Origin: Brevibacterium yomogidense
GTDB lineage: Bacteria; Actinomycetota; Actinomycetes; Actinomycetales; Brevibacteriaceae
DNA: 64,000 bases
NCBI RefSeq assembly: GCF_900163715.1
Contig: NZ_FWFF01000008.1
Coordinates: 62,001-126,000 of the forward strand
Direction: 5' to 3'
Under the pieces are notes generated by a model. The model had not been told where the DNA came from and ran no database searches. It was given only the letters and a program-made list of their open reading frames with translations. This document shows positions 33,906 to 42,684 of the stretch, piece by piece. The translations under genes and the position numbers were made by a program. Position 1 is the first letter of the stretch, and each line of letters begins with the position of its first letter.

Positions 33906-34652
33906 GTGAGGGCCCGGCTGGACTACGCTCGAGGTGTGGCCCCGTCATTAAGAGAACAGACCCCGCCGACTGACGGTGGGGAGGACGACCGGCCGATCCG
34001 TGTCGCCATCGTGGATGATCAGGCGATGGTGCGGCAGGGATTCGGCGCACTGCTCGATGCGCAGACGGATATGACCGTGGTCGGCAGCGTCGGTGACGGC
34101 AGTGATGCCGTCGACCTGGTCCGGCGGACCCATCCGGATGTGATCCTCATGGATATCCGGATGCCGCGGATGAACGGGCTCGACGCGACGAGGGCCGTGA
34201 AGGCGATGCCCGGGCTGGGGCACCCGCGGATCATCATGCTCACGACCTTCGACGCGGACGAGTACGTCTTCTCCGCGCTGCGCGCCGGTGCCAGCGGCTT
34301 CCTCCTGAAGGATGCGACGGCTGAGGACCTCGTCTCCGCCGTGCGGATCGTGGCGGCGGGAGAGGCTCTGCTCGCGCCATCCGTGACGAGCAGGCTCATC
34401 GCGGACTACGCGTCCAGGCCCCGTGCTCCTCGTCGAACGGAGGTGCTGTCGCCGCTGACGGAGCGGGAGATCGAGGTCATGAAGCTGGTCGCGACCGGGC
34501 AATCCAATGCGGAGATCGCAGGTGTTCTGTTCCTCGCAGAGCAGACGGTGAAGACCCATGTGTCGCGGATCCTCGGCAAGCTGGGGCTGCGCGACAGGAC
34601 CCAGATCGTCGTCGTGGCGTACGAATCGGGTCTGGTGAGTCCGGCTGGGTGA
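33906..34652 (+). CDS. LuxR-type (NarL/FixJ) response regulator
   Basis: Up to 248 residues. Receiver domain: RVAIVDDQAMVRQGFGALLD, phosphoacceptor Asp in VILMDIRMPRMNG, MLTTFDADEYVFSALRAGAS and the Lys in FLLKDATAED. The C-terminal LuxR HTH reads LTEREIEVMKLVATGQSNAE, with QTVKTHVSRILGKLGLRDRT. Start uncertain: GTG 33906 has no ribosome site; GTG 33936 would drop ten residues. It faces away from the DMT-kinase-ATPase-crcB run and is the obvious partner of that kinase; a shared 91-base spacer would hold both promoters. Confidence 0.93.
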   Translation: MRARLDYARGVAPSLREQTPPTDGGEDDRPIRVAIVDDQAMVRQGFGALLDAQTDMTVVGSVGDGSDAVDLVRRTHPDVILMDIRMPRMNGLDATRAVKAMPGLGHPRIIMLTTFDADEYVFSALRAGASGFLLKDATAEDLVSAVRIVAAGEALLAPSVTSRLIADYASRPRAPRRTEVLSPLTEREIEVMKLVATGQSNAEIAGVLFLAEQTVKTHVSRILGKLGLRDRTQIVVVAYESGLVSPAG

Positions 34653-34681
34653 TGCGGGCTGGGTGAGCTCGGGAGCCTGAC

Positions 34682-34719
34682 GGGTGAGGATGGGTCTGGA
34701 GGGTGAGGATGGGTCTGAC
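34682..34719. repeat. Two 19-nt direct repeats after the response regulator
   Basis: GGGTGAGGATGGGTCTG occurs twice, 19 bases apart, in the spacer before the acyltransferase gene. No reading frame. Confidence 0.8.
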
Positions 34720-34804
34720 GTAGGGGTGGGGAACCGCTCCACAGGGTGACGCGGCAGGCGCAGGCGGCGACCTACGGTCCTCGTGTTCGACACGAGGAGA
34801 CACC

Positions 34805-36472
34805 ATGACAGCCCTGCATCCCGCACCGCAGCCCACCTCTCCGGCATCGGGAGAACCGACGCCGCCCCATCTGCACGTGGCCCCGGACAGGAGCACGGGC
34901 CGAGGCGCCCAACTCGGCCCCGACCGAGGCCCCGGACCGGTCCCCAGCACCGTCCGGTCGCAGACCGTGGACGTCGTGCGGGCGGCGTGCGTTCTCATCG
35001 TGGTGATGCTGCACGCCCTCATGGTCGGTGTGCAGAGGTCGTCCGACGGGGGCCTCAGCACGCAGGTCGCGCTGGCGGGCACGGAGTGGTTCGCTCCTGT
35101 CAGCTGGCTGATCCAGATCATGCCGCTGTTCTTCATCGTGGGAGGCTTCGCCTCCGCCCAGCACTGGCGAGGTGTGAAGAGCCGGGGCGGTACGGCGGCA
35201 GAGTTCGTTCGGAGTCGTGTGCGGCGCCTTGCTCTCCCCGCGGCGACGATGATCCTGGTGGTGGGGTCGGCTCTGGCACTGGCGGGGGGCCTCGGGGTCG
35301 ATCCAGCGCTTCTGGCAGAGGCGAGGCTGCGTGTGGCCCAGCCGCTCTGGTTCCTCGCGGTCTACATCGGTGTGACGGCGATGGTGCCGATCATGATGCG
35401 GATGCATGGGCTGCGGCCCACGGTGACACTGCTCGGCCTGGGCGGTGGCATCGTGATCGTCGACGCCGTGCGGCTCACTGCGGAGCTTCCTGCGGTCGGG
35501 TATGCCAACCTCGTCTTCGTGTGGCTGCTCATGCAGCAGTTGGGGTTCCTGCTGAGCGATGGGCGGGTGGAGGTGTGGGCGAGCCGCCGCGTACGGATGG
35601 GACTGGGTGCGGGTACGGGTGCGCGTCGTTGTGGTGGGGTCCCGCGGGGAATGCTGCTGAGCATCGTCGTGCTGGGGCTGCTCGTGGTCGTGGTGACGAG
35701 AGGGCCGTATTCGGTGGACATGCTGGTGAATCTCAACCCGCCCACTGCCGCGCTGGCTCTGCTGGGCCTGGCACAGTTCTTCGCACTGAGTGCGGTCAAG
35801 CCGCGGTTGGATCGGTGGTGGCACGCGGCTGACGACAGTGAGCACAGCGGTGCCGTCTCCGCACGTGGTGCGATGCGCGTTCGAGCCATCGCCCGTGCGG
35901 GATCAGCCGTGAGCGCCGGGTCGATGACCCTCTACCTGTGGCACATGCCCGTCGTCCTGGCGGTCGCTGCTGCGATCTGGGCGGTGGGTCTGCCTCTGCC
36001 GGTGCCGCACTCCGAGGCGTGGTGGCTGACCCGCATCCCCTGGCTCGTCGCGCTCGCCCTCGTATGGGGCGGTGCCTACGCGATGCGTCAGGCGATGACC
36101 CGGGCGTGGCAGAACGTGGTCCGGCGGGCGCTTACGTCGGTCGCCGCCCGGTGGACGCTTCCTTCATGGGGCTGGTCATCTCGCGGGAAGCATTCGCCTC
36201 GGGGTGCGAGTGCGGACCAGGGTGTGAGAACGAACCGAGGTGCGAGTGCCAACCAGGGTACGAGTGCGAACCAGGCGGTCCTGTACGTGCTGGCGGCCGT
36301 CGCCGGCGTCGTGATCGTCCTCTTCTGCCTCGGTGACATCATTCCCTCCACGCTGGTCGCCAGCGCACTCCTCACTCTGAGCGTCTGGCCTGTGCCGCGC
36401 CGTGGGCGGGCGGGTGGAATCGTCGGCGAGGACCGCAGCGCTCCTGGTGACACGGGTGACGAAGCTCGGTGA
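34805..36472 (+). CDS. Acyltransferase family (AT3) membrane protein
   Basis: 555 residues. A Pro-rich 50-residue leader is followed by the AT3 start VDVVRAACVLIVVMLHALMV (with the conserved His) and about ten membrane helices, including LIQIMPLFFIVGGFASAQHW and VRRLALPAATMI. Near the C-terminus a hydrophilic 60-residue loop with SANQG-type repeats separates two last helices. AT3 enzymes add O-acyl groups to surface polysaccharides or antibiotics using a cytoplasmic acyl donor; the acceptor is not shown. ATG 34805 follows GAGGAGACACC. It stands alone, with a DUF222-HNH gene downstream. Confidence 0.88.
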   Translation: MTALHPAPQPTSPASGEPTPPHLHVAPDRSTGRGAQLGPDRGPGPVPSTVRSQTVDVVRAACVLIVVMLHALMVGVQRSSDGGLSTQVALAGTEWFAPVSWLIQIMPLFFIVGGFASAQHWRGVKSRGGTAAEFVRSRVRRLALPAATMILVVGSALALAGGLGVDPALLAEARLRVAQPLWFLAVYIGVTAMVPIMMRMHGLRPTVTLLGLGGGIVIVDAVRLTAELPAVGYANLVFVWLLMQQLGFLLSDGRVEVWASRRVRMGLGAGTGARRCGGVPRGMLLSIVVLGLLVVVVTRGPYSVDMLVNLNPPTAALALLGLAQFFALSAVKPRLDRWWHAADDSEHSGAVSARGAMRVRAIARAGSAVSAGSMTLYLWHMPVVLAVAAAIWAVGLPLPVPHSEAWWLTRIPWLVALALVWGGAYAMRQAMTRAWQNVVRRALTSVAARWTLPSWGWSSRGKHSPRGASADQGVRTNRGASANQGTSANQAVLYVLAAVAGVVIVLFCLGDIIPSTLVASALLTLSVWPVPRRGRAGGIVGEDRSAPGDTGDEAR

Positions 36473-36572
36473 GGAGTTGTGTCCGTACCTCCTCGTAGGG
36501 TGTGGAGCATCACATAGACGTGGATGCGATGAGGGTGACGGGCAGCCGGTGGGCGTCCGGGGAAGGGCAGCG

Positions 36573-38534
36573 ATGGAACGGGTACTGCGGGGGAGAGCAG
36601 GGGAACTGTTCTACGCGAGCGCCGCCGATGTGCGCGTCGCGCTCGCCACCGCTGATGTGCCGTCCAACGCGCAGCTCTTCGCAGAGATCGCTGCTGACGA
36701 AGCAGAGCGCTCGGCACAGTCGTCGCAGTGGTCGGACGTCGATATCGACGCAGACCTTCCGCTTCCAGCTGATTGCCTGGGGGAATGGGCTCAGACCTCG
36801 ACTGTGTCCGGTCGTCTGCGCGCGGTGCAGATGCACCGGCTCGCCCGCTTCGCTCTCGTTCGGATCCTGCGCCGCGACGACGGCGCAGATGACGTGGACG
36901 CGGCCCTCCGGTACGGCGATAAGCCCCGCCGCCACCATGGGGCGGGTGCGGAAGCAGTCTCTGTGGTCCCTCTTGAACCTCTCATACAGGTCCTCGAGCG
37001 CATGACGGAGCCCGAGGACTATCTCAGTCTCAATGGGACGATGCGGACACGCCTGGGGTCGGCTCGGCGGGAGACCGGCCGGGCTCTCGCCGCATTCCTC
37101 GGTCTGCCGCAGATTCTGTCAGAGATCGTCGCCGGAAGAATTCCCTTCAACCGCATCGATCGTCTGCTGTACAGGGTCGTGAGTTCGCAGCTCACGATCA
37201 GTCAGATGAATGCGGTCGATGACATGGCGATGACGATGCGGCCGGAGATGTCACTCGACCAGTTCGAGCGCCGTGTTCGCGAGTTCATCCGGGACAGCTT
37301 CGACCCCGCTGTGCGGTCACCGGAATCGATCCACAGGGACCGTGGGATCCGGTTCGTGCCGGAACAGGACGGCAGCGGAACTCTCGTCATGAACGGTCCG
37401 ATCCTCCCGCTGAAGCTGAAGTACGAGCGAGTCCGCGCCACTGCTCGGGCGCTGCGGCGCCAAGAACTGGCGGGGCTGGACATCAACGCGGGCGATGCGG
37501 GCGACGTGAACCAGGACAGTGCGGACGGTGTGCTGCAGACGCTGGATGACAGGACTATCGAGCAGTACATGTTCGACCTCGCAGTCGGGGCGGTCCCGCA
37601 GACGGACGTGCGCGTCGTGCGAGTAGCCCCGGAGGCGACGCAGCCCACCGCCGGACAGGGCGGAGCTGCTGGCGAAGATCACGACCCGGACGCCGCGAAC
37701 GATGCCGAGCAGGAGAGCTTCGTGGCTACTGTCGCGTGCCCCACGGACGGTGCATGGCTGCGCAAGCAGGCGGCGGTGACGGTGACGATGTCACTGTCGA
37801 CGCTCATGGGACTGGGGAACGAGTCCGCGACCCTCGATCATTCGACGCCGCTGCCGGCAGCACAGGCGAGGCAGGTCGCCGCGAAGGCGACCGTGTGGCA
37901 CAGGATCCTCTACGACCCGGCGACCGGAACAGTCACCGATGAGGCGACCAGAACCTATACGCCGACTGCGGCGATGAGACGTGCGGTGGAACAGAAGTGG
38001 CGATCGTGCATGGCACCGGGCTGCACCAGGTCCTCGACACTCTGCGAGATCGACCACTGTGAAGCGTTCTGCCACGACGATCCGGGCAGGGGTGGGCCCA
38101 CTCACCCGTGCAACCTCGTACCGTTGTGTGTCATGCACCATCAGCTGAAGACGAATGGCGTGATCCGCCTTCGACGCGTGAGTGCGGACGAACTCGAATG
38201 GACTTTGCCGCTCGGGGTGGTGACGCGCACTGTGGCGCCTCCCTCCGATCCAGGGACTCAGCACAGCACCGTGGCGGAAGAGGTCCTGGGGGTCCATCTG
38301 CGGTCGGCAGAATTCTCCGGAACCGCCGTCGATGAGCTGCTTCACGGAGCACCGCGTCGCACAGATCTGTTCGGCAGCTCGGTCATCACCGTGGTGCTGC
38401 CGCGGACCTCAGGTTCCGCTGACGGAGGTGACGACCAGCCGAGTGAACACGACCAGCCGAGTGAACACGACCAGCCGAGTGAACACGATAAGCCGGGTGA
38501 AACGGTCATCGATGATGACCCGCCACCGTTCTGA
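36573..38534 (+). CDS. DUF222 and HNH endonuclease domain protein
   Basis: 653 residues from ATG 36573 (GGAAGGG five bases upstream). The N-terminal DUF222 part (RRETGRALAAFLGLPQILSE, ISQMNAVDDMAMTMRPEMSL) is joined to a C-terminal HNH domain whose catalytic elements are CEIDHCEAFCHD, HPCNLVPLCVMHHQLKT; the Cys/Cys pairs probably bind zinc. Such proteins (13E12-like) are often repeated in actinobacterial genomes and have no established role; nuclease activity is inferred from the fold. The C-terminus is acidic with DQPSEH repeats. No phage or IS feature surrounds it. Confidence 0.9.
   Translation: MERVLRGRAGELFYASAADVRVALATADVPSNAQLFAEIAADEAERSAQSSQWSDVDIDADLPLPADCLGEWAQTSTVSGRLRAVQMHRLARFALVRILRRDDGADDVDAALRYGDKPRRHHGAGAEAVSVVPLEPLIQVLERMTEPEDYLSLNGTMRTRLGSARRETGRALAAFLGLPQILSEIVAGRIPFNRIDRLLYRVVSSQLTISQMNAVDDMAMTMRPEMSLDQFERRVREFIRDSFDPAVRSPESIHRDRGIRFVPEQDGSGTLVMNGPILPLKLKYERVRATARALRRQELAGLDINAGDAGDVNQDSADGVLQTLDDRTIEQYMFDLAVGAVPQTDVRVVRVAPEATQPTAGQGGAAGEDHDPDAANDAEQESFVATVACPTDGAWLRKQAAVTVTMSLSTLMGLGNESATLDHSTPLPAAQARQVAAKATVWHRILYDPATGTVTDEATRTYTPTAAMRRAVEQKWRSCMAPGCTRSSTLCEIDHCEAFCHDDPGRGGPTHPCNLVPLCVMHHQLKTNGVIRLRRVSADELEWTLPLGVVTRTVAPPSDPGTQHSTVAEEVLGVHLRSAEFSGTAVDELLHGAPRRTDLFGSSVITVVLPRTSGSADGGDDQPSEHDQPSEHDQPSEHDKPGETVIDDDPPPF
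38433..38504 (+). repeat. Four 18-nt units at the 3' end of the HNH gene
   Basis: Three exact copies of GACCAGCCGAGTGAACAC and one diverged copy, coding for DQPSEH repeats. Their identity at all positions indicates recent duplication. Confidence 0.92.
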
Positions 38535-38582
38535 TGTGGTTCATTCGGGTTCTTCCGGTTCTAGAGCGCGTGCTGCGTGTGT

Positions 38583-39587
38583 TCACAGTCCCGACGCGAC
38601 TGCGAGGGGAACCGCGATATCGGCGGAGTCGGGGGTGCCTGTGGCAGAAGCACCTTCATGACCAGTCGCTTCGGAGCCTGCAGTCATGAGGCCGACTCGG
38701 ACGAGCGCGGCCGCGACCTTCGTACGGTCCGCCTCGGGTCCTTCGACCAGTGGTCGACGCACGGCAGGGTGCGGGATGACGCGGAGCTCGTGGAGCGCCG
38801 CCTTCGCCATGATGGCCCCCTGCGACGTCCGCATGAGCGCCTCCGTCAGCGGCGACAGCGCCGTGTGGATGCTCCGCGCGGTCCCGAGGTCGCCGCGGGC
38901 GACTGCACGGATGAGGTCCGCGTTCCGATCAGCGGTGACATTGCCGACGACGCTGACGAGGCCGGTGGCGCCGCTTGCGAGGTACGGCAGATTGAGCTCG
39001 TCGATCCCGCAGTAGTAGGCGAGATCCGTGTGGGCCATGACCGACATGGCCTCGTAGAGATCACCCTTCGCGTCCTTGACCGCACGGATGCGCGGATGCT
39101 GCGACAGTTCGATCAGCGTCGCGGCCTCCATGGCAGTTCCTGCTCGGCCGGGGATGTCGTAGAGCATGACCGGCAACGAGGTCGCGTCGGCGACGTCGCT
39201 GCAGTGGGTGACGATGCCGGCCTGGGTCGGCCGTGAGTAGTACGGGCACACGAGCAGCAGTCCGTCGGCACCGGCCTCTTCGGCGCGCTGCGCTCGGTCG
39301 ATGCTGGTCACCGTGTCATTGGTCCCGATGCCGACGATGATCCGGGCGCGACCGGCCGCGCGGTCGCGGACCAGGGTGATGAGTTCCGTGAGCTCGGCGT
39401 CGGTCAGAGTGGGTGCTTCCCCCGACGTGCCGGCGACGACGATCCCGTCGCACCCTGTGGCCACCAGGTGGTCCACGAGTCCCTTGACGCCGGGCTTGGA
39501 CACGCTCCCATCAGTCTCCATGGGTGTCACCATGGCGACCAGGTTGGTTCCGAAGCACTGGGCGGGCGAGGACGGGAGGTGTGTCAT
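38583..39587 (-). CDS. dapA: 4-hydroxy-tetrahydrodipicolinate synthase
   Basis: Condenses pyruvate with aspartate semialdehyde in lysine/diaminopimelate synthesis. 334 residues from ATG 39587 (GAGGA seven bases upstream). DHDPS marks are intact: VVAGTSGEAPTLTDAE, the CPYYSRPTQ loop (Tyr), MLYDIPGRAG (Arg) and the Schiff-base Lys in AVKDAKGD. About 30 residues at the C-terminus are extra. Dedicated neighbours such as dapB are missing; instead it is divergent from a LysR gene, so a regulated second copy or a related aldolase is possible. Confidence 0.88.
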   Translation of the reverse strand: MTHLPSSPAQCFGTNLVAMVTPMETDGSVSKPGVKGLVDHLVATGCDGIVVAGTSGEAPTLTDAELTELITLVRDRAAGRARIIVGIGTNDTVTSIDRAQRAEEAGADGLLLVCPYYSRPTQAGIVTHCSDVADATSLPVMLYDIPGRAGTAMEAATLIELSQHPRIRAVKDAKGDLYEAMSVMAHTDLAYYCGIDELNLPYLASGATGLVSVVGNVTADRNADLIRAVARGDLGTARSIHTALSPLTEALMRTSQGAIMAKAALHELRVIPHPAVRRPLVEGPEADRTKVAAALVRVGLMTAGSEATGHEGASATGTPDSADIAVPLAVASGL

Positions 39588-39659
39588 ATGTCGATCCTCG
39601 CGCCTGACGAGCATGCGGTCCAGCGATGCTTATTCACGTTCATTGCGTAGCATTGCTTC

Positions 39660-40556
39660 ATGATCGATGTGACTGCGCTGCGGGCCCTGCGCTCGGTGGC
39701 CGCCCATGGGACACTCGCCCGTTCTGCGGAGGACCTGGGCTTCACCGCCTCGGCCGTCTCGCAGCAGATCAAGCGGCTCGAACGCCAGCTGGGCACAGAG
39801 GTGCTCGCCCCGGCGGGCAGAGGAGTGGTGCTGACTCCGGCGGGTCAGGCCGTCGCCGATTCGTCTCCGGACGTCTTCCAGGCTCTCGAACGCTGCCTCG
39901 AGGCGGCGCGATCGGTGGCGGAGGGCACTCCCAGCGGCACCATCCGTCTCGCCGCGTTCTCCACCGGGATCCGGGGGCTCATCGCACCGATGCTGCCCGC
40001 GCTGGCGCGTTCGTGTCCGGACCTGAGCGTCCGCGTCCTTGAGCAAGATCCGGACCAGGCGCTGCAGAGCCTCGACTCCGGCACGGTCGACGTGGCTGTC
40101 GTGCACGATGCCGACGGCCTGCCGGTGACTGCACCGGACTCGATGACGCGTGAGCTCGTGCACAGCGACCTCGGCGACGTGATCATGCCGGAGGACCACC
40201 GTCTGGCGAACCTGGGGCGACCGCTCACGAGCGATGACTTCACCGATGTCGCCTGGGTGACGAGTCCTCCCGGCACGGTGTGTCACCAGTGGTTCTGGCG
40301 CGTGTTCGCCGGCGCGACGGTCACCCCGGACGTCCACCACCTCGTCGACGACTTCGCGTCGCAGATGGCGCTCGTCGACGGCGGCGAGGTGATCGCGCTC
40401 ATGCCGCGGCTCGCCCGGCCGCCCCTGCGAGAGGGCCTGGTGTCGGTTCCCCTGCTCCGCCCGCCGCAGCGCGAGGTCCACGCGGTGTGGCGCCGGAGCG
40501 CTGACGCGAGCCCTGCCATCCGCGCGGTTCTGGCTCATCTCGTCTCCGATTCCTGA
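39660..40556 (+). CDS. LysR-family transcriptional regulator
   Basis: 298 residues. The HTH lies in residues ~1-60 ([40 protein letters not shown]), followed by the periplasmic-binding-like effector domain ([20 protein letters not shown]). It is divergent from dapA across 72 bases that contain partial symmetric elements (TGCT...AGCA) but no clear single operator, so control of dapA and itself is likely but not shown. Effector unknown; lysine is a plausible guess because of the neighbour. Confidence 0.9.
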   Translation: MIDVTALRALRSVAAHGTLARSAEDLGFTASAVSQQIKRLERQLGTEVLAPAGRGVVLTPAGQAVADSSPDVFQALERCLEAARSVAEGTPSGTIRLAAFSTGIRGLIAPMLPALARSCPDLSVRVLEQDPDQALQSLDSGTVDVAVVHDADGLPVTAPDSMTRELVHSDLGDVIMPEDHRLANLGRPLTSDDFTDVAWVTSPPGTVCHQWFWRVFAGATVTPDVHHLVDDFASQMALVDGGEVIALMPRLARPPLREGLVSVPLLRPPQREVHAVWRRSADASPAIRAVLAHLVSDS

Positions 40557-40599
40557 GCGGGCTCCGGTGATGTCCGACCTGAGCTCTAGGGTGGACCAC

Positions 40600-42642
40600 A
40601 TGGAGGACCACCAGACCACTGACGCATCCGCCGGGCCCACTCAGCCGGACGGCTGGGAACCGCCGCTCGACGAGCCTCCGTACGACCCGGAGTACGACGA
40701 TTCCCCTCCGGAGTCCGACGGCGCTGCTCGCGGGTACGAGGGCTCGTCGTCAGCCGAGCGTGATGCGGGAGTCTCCACCGCCTCGGCGGCGGCCTTCACC
40801 GACAGGCCTCCGCTGGAGGTCCTGTCAGAGGTGTTCGGCTATGACGAGTTCCGCGGCGACCAGGCGGCGATCATCGACCAGGTCGTGGGCGGGGGCGACG
40901 CGGTCGTCCTCATGCCCACCGGCGGCGGGAAGTCGCTGTGCTACCAGATCCCCTCGCTCCTGCGGGAGGGGACGGGCATCGTCGTCTCGCCCCTCATCGC
41001 GCTCATGTCCGACCAGGTCGCCGCGCTGGAGGCTGTGGGGATCCGTGCGGCCTTCCTGAACTCCACGCTCGAGCCGCACGAGGCGCAGGCGGTCGAACAG
41101 AGCCTGCTCGCGGGTGAGATCGACCTGCTGTACATGGCGCCGGAGCGGCTGGTGCTCCCGCGCACCCTCGACCTCCTGCAGCGCGCGCGGATCGCACTCG
41201 TCGCCATCGACGAGGCGCACTGTGTCTCCCAGTGGGGCCACGACTTCCGGCCCGACTACCTGGGTCTGTCCGTCCTGGCGGACGTGTTCCCGGACGTCCC
41301 CCGCATCGCTCTCACGGCGACGGCGACGCGTGAGACCCACCGGGAGATCAGCACGCGCCTGCGGATGGAGGAGGCGGAGCACTTCGTCTCCAGCTTCGAC
41401 CGGCCGAACATCCAGTACCGGATCGACCCGAAGGACAGGCCGCGCGATCAGCTGCTGCGGTTCATCTCCGCGGAGCACGATGGCGACGCGGGCATCGTCT
41501 ACTGCATGTCTCGCAAGAGCGTCGAGACCACAGCCGCATGGCTGAACGACCGCGGTGTCACCGCTCTGGCGTATCACGCGGGACTCGATGCCCGGATTCG
41601 GCACACTCATCAGGAGCGGTTCCTGCGCGAGGACGGCATCGTCATCGTCGCCACGATCGCCTTCGGCATGGGCATCGACAAACCGGATGTGCGGTTCGTC
41701 GCGCACCTCGATCTGCCGAAGAGCATCGAGGGCTACTACCAGGAGACCGGTCGCGCGGGGCGTGACGGGCTACCGTCGACCGCATGGATGGCATACGGGC
41801 TGGGCGACCTCGTCAATCAGCGGCGCTTCATCGACCAGGGCGACGGCAGCGACCAGTTCAAGCGCAATGCGCGGACCCACCTCGACGCGATGCTGGCACT
41901 GTGCGAGACGGTCACCTGCCGTCGCGTCCAGCTGCTGCGGTACTTCGGCCAGGACTCGGAGGCCTGCGGCAACTGCGACACCTGCCTCACGCCTCCCACC
42001 ACGTGGGATGCCACCGTTCCCGCGCAGAAGCTGCTGTCGGCGCTGATCCGGCTGGACCGGGAGCGGGGCCAGAAGTTCGGCTCCGGTCAGGTGCTGGACG
42101 TGCTGCTGGGGCGGCCCAACGACCGATCCACCCAGTTCCGCCACGATGAGCTGAGCGTGTGGGGGATCGGGCAGGAGCTGTCGGAGAAGCAGTGGCGGAG
42201 CGCGCTGCGCCAGCTGCTCGCACGGGGGATCGTCGAGGCGGAGGGCGACTACGGCGTTCTGGTGCCCGGCCCGGAAGCCGGTCCCGTCCTGCGCAGCGAG
42301 GCCACCGTCGAACTGGCCGAGGACCGATCACCGGCGTCCCCATCGTCCGGCCGATCCCGTGCGGGCGTCGGGTCCGGGGGGTCCCGCAGCCGTGCCGCCG
42401 ATTCGCTCGAGCCGGCCGCGCGCGAGGTGTTCGAGGCACTGCGCGAGTGGCGGACATCCGTGGCGAAGGAGAAGCAGATCCCGCCCTACATGGTGTTCTC
42501 CGATGCGACTCTGGTCGCCATCATCGAGACGAACCCCACCTCGATCGGTGCTCTCGGCACCGTGAGCGGAGTGGGCGCGAAGAAGCTCGCCGAGTACGGT
42601 GACGCGGTGCTGGCGACGCTCGCGGAGGCGACCGGCGGGTGA
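40600..42642 (+). CDS. recQ: RecQ-family ATP-dependent DNA helicase
   Basis: 680 residues from ATG 40600, with AGGGTGG five bases upstream; GTG 40567 or ATG 40570 are alternatives. 3'-5' helicase in recombination and fork repair. After a ~70-residue acidic leader come [15 protein letters not shown], Walker [16 protein letters not shown], the [18 protein letters not shown] block (DEAH plus aromatic loop), [12 protein letters not shown] (motif VI), a zinc cluster [20 protein letters not shown] with a further Cys pair, a winged helix and a C-terminal HRDC domain ([20 protein letters not shown]). All catalytic parts are present. Confidence 0.96.
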   Translation: MEDHQTTDASAGPTQPDGWEPPLDEPPYDPEYDDSPPESDGAARGYEGSSSAERDAGVSTASAAAFTDRPPLEVLSEVFGYDEFRGDQAAIIDQVVGGGDAVVLMPTGGGKSLCYQIPSLLREGTGIVVSPLIALMSDQVAALEAVGIRAAFLNSTLEPHEAQAVEQSLLAGEIDLLYMAPERLVLPRTLDLLQRARIALVAIDEAHCVSQWGHDFRPDYLGLSVLADVFPDVPRIALTATATRETHREISTRLRMEEAEHFVSSFDRPNIQYRIDPKDRPRDQLLRFISAEHDGDAGIVYCMSRKSVETTAAWLNDRGVTALAYHAGLDARIRHTHQERFLREDGIVIVATIAFGMGIDKPDVRFVAHLDLPKSIEGYYQETGRAGRDGLPSTAWMAYGLGDLVNQRRFIDQGDGSDQFKRNARTHLDAMLALCETVTCRRVQLLRYFGQDSEACGNCDTCLTPPTTWDATVPAQKLLSALIRLDRERGQKFGSGQVLDVLLGRPNDRSTQFRHDELSVWGIGQELSEKQWRSALRQLLARGIVEAEGDYGVLVPGPEAGPVLRSEATVELAEDRSPASPSSGRSRAGVGSGGSRSRAADSLEPAAREVFEALREWRTSVAKEKQIPPYMVFSDATLVAIIETNPTSIGALGTVSGVGAKKLAEYGDAVLATLAEATGG

Positions 42643-42684
42643 GTGCCCCGCCAGTCGCCGGCGCGAGCAGTGCAGTGTCCCCGA

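Noticed and set aside
36573..38534. HNH gene as part of a mobile intron or prophage
   Set aside because: No reverse transcriptase, terminal repeats or phage genes around it.
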